Positions 1-5,397 of a stretch of DNA of 8,161 nucleotides are shown here, one piece after another. The position numbers were made by a program, and so were the translations under genes. The stretch spans positions 1 through 8,161 of the forward strand of contig CABSMZ010000080.1 of assembly GCA_902478875.1 (NCBI GenBank). The letters are read 5' to 3'. The notes under the pieces are model-generated. The model saw nothing but the letters and a program-made list of their open reading frames with translations. It was not told the origin of the DNA and made no database searches. The DNA is from an uncultured Collinsella sp. (lineage in GTDB: Bacteria; Actinomycetota; Coriobacteriia; Coriobacteriales; Coriobacteriaceae). How positions within the stretch are numbered: the first letter of the stretch is position 1; each line of letters begins with the position of its first letter.

Positions 1-408
1 GCAGCTGGCCTCGCACTTAATCTGCACGCCGCATGCGCGCGCCTTCTCGGCGAGCGTCTCGACATGACGGCCCAGCAGGGCCTTGTTGGCAGAGACGACG
101 TGCTTGCCGTTCTCGAAGGCAGTGGTAAAGATCTCGGTTGCGGGATGCTCGCCGCCAATCAGCTCGACGACGATGTCGACGGCGGGGTCGGTGACGACAT
201 CGTGCCAGTCGCTCGTAAAGGCCTCGCGCTCAATGCCTGCCGCCTCGGCCTGCTCCCAAGCAAGCGCGCAGGCGCGGGTCAGCTTAAGGTCGATGGCGTA
301 GGCTGCCAGGTACTCATCGTGGTGGCTCTTGATCAGACGGGCCACGCCGCCGCCGACGGTTCCCAGACCGATCAGGCCGACGTTCACGGTGCGCAGGGGT
401 TCGCTCAT
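1..408 (-). CDS. hom: Homoserine dehydrogenase, N-terminal part (cut by window edge)
   Basis: Homoserine dehydrogenase makes homoserine from aspartate semialdehyde with NAD(P)H in the cytoplasm, the entry step to threonine, isoleucine and methionine. Only the first 136 residues are visible; the rest lies beyond base 1. Residues 11-22 read GLIGLGTVGGGV, a Rossmann GxGxxG nucleotide-binding loop typical of this enzyme. Residues 80-86 (VVELIGG region) and 107-112 (ANKALL) are the conserved strand and the Asn-Lys motif of the family, and residues 133-135 (EAS) begin the conserved glycine-rich segment that continues outside the window. The ATG at 408-406 is preceded on the minus strand by AAGGAG (420-415) with a 6-base spacer, so the start is well supported. 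The gene diverges from the binding-protein locus to its right. The family call is firm; whether a C-terminal ACT domain is present cannot be seen. Confidence 0.95.
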   Translation of the reverse strand, partial: MSEPLRTVNVGLIGLGTVGGGVARLIKSHHDEYLAAYAIDLKLTRACALAWEQAEAAGIEREAFTSDWHDVVTDPAVDIVVELIGGEHPATEIFTTAFENGKHVVSANKALLGRHVETLAEKARACGVQIKCEASC

Positions 409-462
409 AGATAGCTCCTTCGTGCATCTTATAGATGGATTAACCGATTACAGGTTGAGTGC

Positions 463-468
463 ATTCTA
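463..468 (-). promoter_or_regulatory. Candidate -10 box for hom
   Basis: On the minus strand this reads TAGAAT, five of six matches to TATAAT. It would place a transcription start near 456 and a leader of about 48 bases before the hom ATG. No good -35 box is visible 16-18 bp upstream; that position is occupied by the palindrome at 480-491. The assignment rests on the -10 match and position only. Confidence 0.3.
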
Positions 469-479
469 GCGTGAACCGA

Positions 480-491
480 GAGCACGTGCTC
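480..491. promoter_or_regulatory. 12-bp perfect palindrome, possible operator
   Basis: GAGCACGTGCTC is a perfect 12-bp palindrome in the divergent region between hom and the first binding-protein gene. It sits just upstream of the candidate hom -10 box, where a -35 element would be, which is a usual place for a repressor or activator site. No specific regulator is recognised. Confidence 0.35.
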
Positions 492-526
492 GCCAGGCAA
501 CAGGAGTCGCACAAAACGGCACCCCC

Positions 527-571
527 GAAACCCTGCGGAAACATTGGAAACATGCTCGCTACAAACGAAAC
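527..571 (+). repeat. Four GAAAC copies about a helical turn apart upstream of the first binding protein
   Basis: GAAAC starts at 527, 538, 547 and 567, with spacings of 11, 9 and 20 bp, close to multiples of a DNA helical turn. The middle two are part of a direct repeat of GGAAACAT (537-544 and 546-553). The array lies 91-135 bp upstream of the ATG at 662. GGAAACAT recurs at 1891-1898 upstream of the second binding protein and a related GGAAACCT lies at 3397-3404 upstream of livH. This arrangement resembles an array of half-sites for a regulator. Apart from this array, the palindrome and the weak -10 candidate, I see nothing firm in the 409-661 gap; no convincing plus-strand promoter stands out. 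Confidence 0.35.
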
Positions 572-661
572 TCCGTAACAAACTGTCAACGTTTGCGCCA
601 TAAGGTTTGCCCCGTACCGCAAGACGGCCGCACCGCGGCCAGCGAAAAAAAGGGGGACACC

Positions 662-1828
662 ATGTTCAACATCAACAGCACGCTCAGCCGTAGGAACTTT
701 CTCGCCGGCGCCGCGGCGCTCGGCACCGCCGCCGCACTCGCTGGTTGCTCGTCGGGTGGCTCGGATGGCGGCTCTGCCGATGACGGCAAGACCTTCAAGA
801 TCGGTGTCATCGGCCCTCTGACCGGCGCCGCGGCAACCTATGGCGTTTCGGCCGAGAAGGGTGCCAAGCTTGCCGCCAAGGATTTCTCGACCAAGGACCT
901 CAAACTCTCGCTTAAGTCCGAGGATGACGTCGCCGACGGCGAGAAGGCTATCAACGCCTTCAATACCCTGTGCGACTGGGGCATGCAGGCGCTCGTCGGC
1001 CCCGTCACGACTGGTGCCGCCGTCGCTGTCTCGGGCGAGATCGCCGACGATATGCTCATGGTCACGCCTTCGGCCTCGTCGCTCGACGTCACCAAGGATA
1101 AGACCACGGTCTTTCAGGTTTGCTTCACCGATCCCACCATGGGCGCCAGCGCCGCGAAGTTCTTGGCCGAGAAGTACGCGGACGCCAAGATCGCCCTGTT
1201 CTACAACTCCGGCGATACGTACAGCTCGGGTGTTGCCGATGCCTTTGCCGAGCAGGCCAAGGAGTCCAAACTTGATATCGTCGATACCGAGACCTTTAAG
1301 GACGATTCCTCCACGAGCTTTACCAACCAGCTCACCAAGGCCAAGGAGGCCGGCGCCACGCTTATCTTTGCCCCGATCTATTACACGCCGGCGTCCGTTT
1401 TGCTCAAGAACGCCAAGGACATGGGCTACGACATGACGCTCATGGGTACCGACGGCATGGATGGCTTGCTCTCTGTGGAAGGCTTCGATACCTCTCTTGC
1501 CGAGGGCGTGCTGCTCATGACCCCGTTCTCTGCCGACGATGAGAAGAACGCCGACTTCGTCAAGGCATATAAGGACGCCTACGACGAGACGCCCAACCAG
1601 TTTGCCGCCGATGCCTATGACTGCGTCCATGCGATTGTCGAGGCTATCGATAAGGCAAACATCGACATTACGGCCGACGGCGCCGACATTGCCGGCGATC
1701 TTGCCAAGGCCATGCGCAAGATCAAGATCGAGGGTCTGACGGGCGAGCTCACGTGGAACGACGAGGGCCAAGTCGAGAAGCCCGCTACAGCCTATGTGAT
1801 CCAGGACGGCAAGTACATCGCCGCCTAA
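662..1828 (+). CDS. Branched-chain amino acid ABC transporter substrate-binding lipoprotein, copy 1 (LivJ/LivK-like)
   Basis: This 388-residue protein is a periplasmic-binding-protein type I receptor of the HAAT (LivJ/LivK) family. It would bind an amino acid outside the membrane and deliver it to LivHM. The ATG at 662 follows a purine-rich AAAGGGGG sequence with a short spacer; an in-frame TTG at 593 exists but would add an N-terminus that spoils the signal peptide. Residues 9-14 (SRRNFL) form a twin-arginine motif, followed by an Ala-rich hydrophobic stretch and the lipobox LAGC with Cys29 as the lipidation site. The mature domain starts with KIGVIGPLTG (residues 46-55), typical of the family; a TPSASS segment and GDTYSSG correspond to ligand-cleft and hinge regions. 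It is strongly similar to the next gene across nearly its full length. The ligand is uncertain: Leu/Ile/Val is the family default, but other amino acids or amides are possible. Confidence 0.93.
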   Translation: MFNINSTLSRRNFLAGAAALGTAAALAGCSSGGSDGGSADDGKTFKIGVIGPLTGAAATYGVSAEKGAKLAAKDFSTKDLKLSLKSEDDVADGEKAINAFNTLCDWGMQALVGPVTTGAAVAVSGEIADDMLMVTPSASSLDVTKDKTTVFQVCFTDPTMGASAAKFLAEKYADAKIALFYNSGDTYSSGVADAFAEQAKESKLDIVDTETFKDDSSTSFTNQLTKAKEAGATLIFAPIYYTPASVLLKNAKDMGYDMTLMGTDGMDGLLSVEGFDTSLAEGVLLMTPFSADDEKNADFVKAYKDAYDETPNQFAADAYDCVHAIVEAIDKANIDITADGADIAGDLAKAMRKIKIEGLTGELTWNDEGQVEKPATAYVIQDGKYIAA

Positions 1829-1976
1829 GTGCGCATAAAGCGCTACCGGTGAGGCCGTTTTAATCAGGGCAGGGACGCTTGCAACAGAATGGAAACATTA
1901 CTTTTACACAATAAAGTGGCTAAACTGCATAAACCAATAGAAATACGCATAACTATGGATAAACGGACAAAACAAA

Positions 1977-2005
1977 AGAAAAGTTGAAATAATCGCCACT
2001 TTTCT
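1977..2005 (+). promoter_or_regulatory. AT-rich stem-loop with alternative pairings between the two binding-protein genes
   Basis: AGAAAAGT (1977-1984) and ACTTTTCT (1998-2005) form a perfect 8-bp inverted repeat around a 13-base loop. Two other perfect repeats use overlapping bases: AGTTGA (1982-1987) with TCAACT (2005-2010), and AAAGTGGC (1913-1920) with GCCACTTT (1995-2002). They cannot all form together. The stem is AT-rich and no U-tract follows, so it is not a standard terminator. It could be an operator cluster or an RNA structure in a read-through transcript. The stretch 1829-1976 is AT-rich and holds GGAAACATT at 1891-1899 and a weak TTTACA -35-like box at 1903-1908, but no gene. Confidence 0.35.
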
Positions 2006-2018
2006 CAACTAAAGCGTC

Positions 2019-2024
2019 TACTAT
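2019..2024 (+). promoter_or_regulatory. Candidate -10 box for the second binding-protein gene
   Basis: TACTAT fits the TAnnnT pattern common for actinobacterial -10 boxes and lies just downstream of the AT-rich repeats. It would start transcription near 2031, immediately before the two leader hairpins, giving a leader of about 70 bases. No clear -35 is seen at 16-18 bp; TTGAAA at 1984-1989 is too far away (29 bp). The call is tentative. Confidence 0.3.
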
Positions 2025-2032
2025 TTTGCGAA

Positions 2033-2079
2033 CGCCGAACACGGCGAAGGATGGCCTGTCGGGTAACCGAAACCCGACG
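2033..2079 (+). promoter_or_regulatory. Two-hairpin 5' leader of the second binding-protein mRNA
   Basis: CGCCG (2033-2037) and CGGCG (2042-2046) make a 5-bp stem with the tetraloop AACA. GTCGGGT (2058-2064) and ACCCGAC (2072-2078) make a perfect 7-bp stem with a 7-base loop, extendable by a G-U pair. The second hairpin ends about ten bases before the Shine-Dalgarno AGGAG at 2089-2093, so the ribosome site itself stays open. This fits a stabilising leader or a regulatory structure; I do not recognise a known riboswitch class. Confidence 0.4.
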
Positions 2080-2099
2080 AGATTTGAGAGGAGAGCCGC

Positions 2100-3287
2100 A
2101 TGTCGAGCCTCACCGGTAAGTCATTGAACCCTGTTATGAATCGCAGGAGCGTTATCGCGAGCGCAGCAGGTCTGGGGGCGATGTCCATTCTAGCTGGCTG
2201 CTCCTCCAACGGCGGCGACAGCGGTTCCGCTTCGAGCGACGCTTCGTTTAAGATCGGTACCATCGGCCCGCTGACCGGCGCCAACGCGTCCTACGGCAAG
2301 TCCGTTACCCAGGGTGTCGAGCTTGGCTGCAAGGATTTCTCGACCAAGGAGCTGCCGCTTGCCAGCAAGGCCGAGGATGACCAGGCCGACGGCGAGAAGG
2401 CCGTCAACGCCTTCAACACCCTGCTCGACTGGGGCATGCAGGCCCTCGTCGGCCCGACCACCACGGGTGCGTCGGTTGCCGTTGCCGCCGAGTGCGGTAA
2501 CGACCCCAAGACGTTCATGATCACCCCGTCCGCGTCCTCCGAGGACGTCACCGACGGCAAGGATTGCGTCTTCCAGGTTTGCTTTACCGACCCCAACCAG
2601 GGCGTCAACGCTGCCAAGTTCCTGGCGCAGAAGTATGCGGACGAGAAGTTCGTACTGTTCTATAACTCCGGCGACGCCTATTCTTCGGGTATCGCAGATT
2701 CCTTTAAGGCCCAGGCCGCTGAGTCTAAGCTCGAGATTGTTGACGAGGAGACCTTTAAGGACGACTCTGCCACGAGCTTTACCAACCAGCTGACCAAGGC
2801 CAAGCAGGCCGGCGCCACCATGATCTTTGCGCCGATCTACTACACGCCGGCGTCCGTCCTGCTCAAGAACGCCAAGGACATGGGCTACGACGTCAAGATG
2901 ATGGGCTGCGACGGCATGGACGGCATCCTGGGCGTTGAGGGCTTCGACACCTCTCTTGCCGAGGGTCTGCTGCTCATGACCCCGTTCTCCGCCGACGATG
3001 AGAAGAACGCCGACTTCGTCAAAGCTTACAAGGATAAGTATGGCGAGACTCCGGACCAGTTTGCCGCCGACGCTTACGACGGCGTGCACGCGGTGGCCGA
3101 GGCCCTCAAGGAGGCCGGTCTTGGTGTCGACGCCGACCCGACCGAGGTCGCCGAGAAGCTGTCCAAGGCTATGCTCAAGATTACCGTTGACGGTCTGACC
3201 GGCAAGCTCACCTGGAACGATAAGGGCCAGGTCCAGAAGGACCCCACGGCGTACGTTATCACCGACGGCAAGTACGTACAGGCCTAA
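2100..3287 (+). CDS. Branched-chain amino acid ABC transporter substrate-binding lipoprotein, copy 2 (LivJ/LivK-like)
   Basis: This 395-residue protein is a close paralogue of the preceding binding protein and the one nearest the permease genes, so it is the likely main receptor for LivHMGF. The ATG at 2100 has AGGAG (2089-2093) six bases upstream; an in-frame ATG at 2136 (Met13) lacks a ribosome site. The N-terminus has NRRSVI (residues 14-19), a weaker Tat-like motif than in copy 1, then a hydrophobic stretch and lipobox LAGC with Cys34. The mature domain carries KIGTIGPLTG, TPSASS and GDAYSSG at positions equivalent to copy 1. Runs of 32 identical bases (1401-1432 with 2860-2891; 1532-1563 with 2991-3022) show a tandem duplication. 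Differences include two extra residues just before TPSASS and Leu for Cys in the TLLDWG segment. It ends with tandem stops, TAA then TAG (3288-3290). Ligand not determined. Confidence 0.93.
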   Translation: MSSLTGKSLNPVMNRRSVIASAAGLGAMSILAGCSSNGGDSGSASSDASFKIGTIGPLTGANASYGKSVTQGVELGCKDFSTKELPLASKAEDDQADGEKAVNAFNTLLDWGMQALVGPTTTGASVAVAAECGNDPKTFMITPSASSEDVTDGKDCVFQVCFTDPNQGVNAAKFLAQKYADEKFVLFYNSGDAYSSGIADSFKAQAAESKLEIVDEETFKDDSATSFTNQLTKAKQAGATMIFAPIYYTPASVLLKNAKDMGYDVKMMGCDGMDGILGVEGFDTSLAEGLLLMTPFSADDEKNADFVKAYKDKYGETPDQFAADAYDGVHAVAEALKEAGLGVDADPTEVAEKLSKAMLKITVDGLTGKLTWNDKGQVQKDPTAYVITDGKYVQA

Positions 3288-3290
3288 TAG

Positions 3291-3350
3291 ACCGCCTTAC
3301 ATTGAGCGGTTTTGATCCCAAGCAGGGGAGGTTTTGGCCTTCCCTGCTTG
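3291..3350 (+). terminator. Intercistronic hairpins after the second binding protein (attenuator / 3'-end stabiliser)
   Basis: The first hairpin pairs ACCGC (3291-3295) with GCGGT (3306-3310) and runs into TTTT (3310-3313), so it may act as a weak, leaky terminator. The second pairs 3319-3331 with 3338-3350, 13 pairs including one G-U, around the 6-base loop TTTTGG. It is very stable but has no following T-tract. Such structures between a binding-protein gene and its permease genes usually reduce downstream transcription and protect the upstream mRNA from 3' exonucleases, keeping the receptor in excess. That role is inferred from position and structure. Confidence 0.6.
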
Positions 3351-3360
3351 CTTGGTATCT

Positions 3361-3380
3361 AGGGACAGTGTAACGTCCCT
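3361..3380 (+). repeat. Third intercistronic hairpin with AGGGAC/GTCCCT arms
   Basis: AGGGAC (3361-3366) and GTCCCT (3375-3380) form a perfect 6-bp stem with an 8-base loop, followed by GTTTC. The same TAGGGAC/GTCCCT pair occurs in the arms of the large inverted repeat at 7010-7078, so this may be a minimal or decayed relative of that element. It lies between the strong hairpin at 3319-3350 and the livH ribosome site. Confidence 0.45.
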
Positions 3381-3410
3381 GTTTCATACATTAACTGGAA
3401 ACCTATTCGA

Positions 3411-3417
3411 AAGGGGG
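3411..3417 (+). promoter_or_regulatory. Ribosome binding site deciding the livH start
   Basis: AAGGGGG lies nine bases before the ATG at 3427 but directly abuts the in-frame ATG at 3418, which leaves no room for initiation there. The downstream ATG is therefore the better start. Confidence 0.65.
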
Positions 3418-3426
3418 ATGTGGAAC

Positions 3427-4308
3427 ATGACGGTCTTTATCCAATACCTGGTCAACGGCCTGTCCATGGGCAGCGTCTACGCCATCATCGCGTTGGGCTA
3501 CACCATGGTTTACGGTATCGCCAAGATGCTCAACTTCGCTCACGGCGACGTCATCATGGTCGGTGCCTATGTCTCGTTCTGCGCCACGTCGTATCTCGGC
3601 CTCCCGGGCTGGGCATCTGTAGTTCTCTCTTGTGTGGTCTGCACGGTTCTCGGTGTTCTCATTGAGGGTCTGGCCTATAAGCCGCTGCGCCAAGCGGGCC
3701 CGTTGGCCGTTCTGATCACGGCCATCGGCGTGTCTTACTTCCTGCAGAACGCCGCGCAGCTTCTGTGGGGCGCCACGCCCAAGAACTTCACTTCGCTCGT
3801 CACCCTCCCGGTGCCGGAGTTCTTGGCCAAGTTCAACGTGAGTGCCGTCTCGCTCGTCACCATCGTCGCCTGCCTGGTTATCATGGCCGGTCTGATGTTC
3901 TTTACAGGTAAGACCAAGATGGGCAAGGCCATGCGCGCCGTGTCCGAGGACAAGGCCGCCGCTCAGCTCATGGGCATCAACGTCAACCGCACCATTTCGA
4001 TGACGTTTGCCATCGGCTCCGCCCTTGCCGCCATCGCCGGTGTGCTCCTGTGCTCCTACTCGCCGGTCCTGCAGCCCACCACGGGCGCCATGCCTGGCAT
4101 CAAGGCCTTCGACGCCGCCGTCTTCGGCGGTATCGGCTCCATCCCCGGTGCCTTTGTCGGTGGCATTCTCATCGGCATCATCGAGGCGATGGCACAGGCT
4201 TACATTTCCACGAGCCTTGCCAACTCCATCGTCTTTGGTGTTTTGATCATCGTCCTGCTCGTCAAGCCTGCCGGCCTCTTGGGCAAGTACGTCCCCGAGA
4301 AGGTGTAG
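3427..4308 (+). CDS. livH: Branched-chain amino acid ABC transporter permease LivH
   Basis: LivH is one of the two inner-membrane channel subunits of the Liv/HAAT importer and pairs with LivM. The 293-residue length is normal for the family. The sequence is strongly hydrophobic with about eight membrane segments. Residues 35-41 (LNFAHGD) match the LivH signature near the N-terminus. Residues 166-190 hold the cytoplasmic coupling loop (RAVSEDKAAAQLMGIN and following), which contacts the ATPases, and FGGIGSIPGAFVGG (233-246) is a conserved C-terminal motif. The chosen start begins MTVFIQYLVNGLSMG, directly entering the first membrane helix; the in-frame ATG at 3418 and longer upstream extensions have worse ribosome-site spacing or none. 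It is the first gene of the tight livHMGF unit and ends nine bases before the livM ATG. No odd residues noticed. Confidence 0.95.
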   Translation: MTVFIQYLVNGLSMGSVYAIIALGYTMVYGIAKMLNFAHGDVIMVGAYVSFCATSYLGLPGWASVVLSCVVCTVLGVLIEGLAYKPLRQAGPLAVLITAIGVSYFLQNAAQLLWGATPKNFTSLVTLPVPEFLAKFNVSAVSLVTIVACLVIMAGLMFFTGKTKMGKAMRAVSEDKAAAQLMGINVNRTISMTFAIGSALAAIAGVLLCSYSPVLQPTTGAMPGIKAFDAAVFGGIGSIPGAFVGGILIGIIEAMAQAYISTSLANSIVFGVLIIVLLVKPAGLLGKYVPEKV

Positions 4309-4317
4309 GTGAGCGTT

Positions 4318-5397
4318 ATGAAGTTTCTTAAAGACAAGCAGACGCGTCACGACTTTGTCACGTACGCCATGTGCGTTGTGGCGTTCGCCATCGTGTTCTT
4401 TATGCAGTCCAACCACATGATCCCGCGCATGATCGCCGGTCAGCTGGTTCCCATCACAGCCTATATCGTCATGGCCATCTCCCTTAACCTCGTCGTCGGC
4501 ATCGCGGGCGACTTGTCGCTGGGCCACGCGGGCTTTATGAGCGTCGGCGCCTATACGGGCATCGTCACTGCCGTCGCGCTGGAGAGCACCGTTCCGTCTG
4601 ATCCGATGCGTCTGATCATCAGCATTGTGGTCGGCGCTATCGCCGCTGCCATCTTGGGCTTCTTGATCGGTATCCCGGTCCTGCGCCTGAGCGGCGACTA
4701 TCTGGCCATCGTGACCCTGGCTTTTGGCGAGATTATCAAAGAGGTCGTCACCTGCCTCATTGTGGGCGTCGATTCCCGCGGCCTGCATGTGATCTTTAAC
4801 ATCACGGGTAACTCCACGATCGACGACCTGCACCTGCTCGAGGACGGCACCGCCATCATCAAGGGCGCGCAGGGTGCATCGGGCGTGTCGACCTATTCGA
4901 CCTTCCTTGCCGGCGCAATCCTGGTTATGGTCGCGCTCGTGATTGTGCTCAACCTGGTTCGCAGCCGTACCGGTCGTGCCATTATTGCCGTGCGCGACAA
5001 CAAGATCGCTGCCGAGTCTGTGGGCATCTCCGTCACCCAGTACCGCATGATCGCCTTCGTGGTTTCCGCTGCCCTCGCCGGTGCTGCCGGAGCCCTCTTC
5101 GGCGGTAACTTCTCGCAGCTTTCCGCTACCAAGTTCGACTTCAACACGTCCATCCTCATCCTGGTGTTCGTGGTCCTGGGCGGTCTGGGCAATATGCGCG
5201 GCTCCGTCATCGCGGCGGCGTTGCTCACGGTGCTTCCCGAGCTGCTCCGTCAGTTCTCGGACTACCGCATGCTCATCTACGCCATCGTGCTGATCCTGGT
5301 CATGATCTTTACCAACAACCCGCAGCTCAAGGCGTTCTTCGCACGCATTAAGGACCGCTTTGCTTCCAAGAAGGAGGTGGCAGCCGATGCCCAGTAA
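4318..5397 (+). CDS. livM: Branched-chain amino acid ABC transporter permease LivM
   Basis: LivM is the second membrane channel subunit of the importer. The protein has 359 residues from the ATG at 4318. I chose this start because AGGTGA (4307-4312), which fits the 16S tail, lies five bases upstream; a GTG at 4309, immediately after the livH stop, would add three residues and cannot be excluded. Residues 64-79 (GDLSLGHAGFMSVGAY) and 126-140 (GDYLAIVTLAFGEII) are family hallmarks. The cytoplasmic coupling loop is at about 215-239 (RSRTGRAIIAVRDNKIAAES...). Membrane segments fill most of the rest, and the C-terminus is a charged tail from about residue 337. The segment at about 155-195 has a polar, Asp/Thr-rich stretch where many relatives have a glycine-rich motif. 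The end overlaps livG by 11 bases, indicating translational coupling. Confidence 0.94.
   Translation: MKFLKDKQTRHDFVTYAMCVVAFAIVFFMQSNHMIPRMIAGQLVPITAYIVMAISLNLVVGIAGDLSLGHAGFMSVGAYTGIVTAVALESTVPSDPMRLIISIVVGAIAAAILGFLIGIPVLRLSGDYLAIVTLAFGEIIKEVVTCLIVGVDSRGLHVIFNITGNSTIDDLHLLEDGTAIIKGAQGASGVSTYSTFLAGAILVMVALVIVLNLVRSRTGRAIIAVRDNKIAAESVGISVTQYRMIAFVVSAALAGAAGALFGGNFSQLSATKFDFNTSILILVFVVLGGLGNMRGSVIAAALLTVLPELLRQFSDYRMLIYAIVLILVMIFTNNPQLKAFFARIKDRFASKKEVAADAQ

Noticed and set aside
64..414. 116-codon plus-strand open frame at the left end
   Set aside because: It is antisense to hom, whose minus-strand translation has a Rossmann loop and the ANKALL motif.
584..589. Perfect minus-strand TTGACA that could be a hom -35 box
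   Set aside because: No acceptable -10 box lies 16-19 bp downstream on that strand (GTTTGT/TTTGTA).
593..661. TTG-initiated extension of the first binding protein
   Set aside because: The extra residues would place a polar stretch ahead of the signal peptide, and the ATG at 662 has its own ribosome site.
440..1771. 443-codon open frame on the minus strand
   Set aside because: It is the antisense of the first binding-protein gene and its upstream region. The plus strand has clear lipoprotein and binding-protein motifs.
1840..1866. Possible terminator after the first binding protein
   Set aside because: Only a 3-bp CGG/CCG stem precedes the TTTT at 1858-1861, too weak to call.
2051..2119. 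Possible 22-residue leader peptide before the second binding protein
   Set aside because: GAAGG directly abuts the ATG with no spacer, and the peptide has no run of Leu, Ile or Val codons as an attenuator would.
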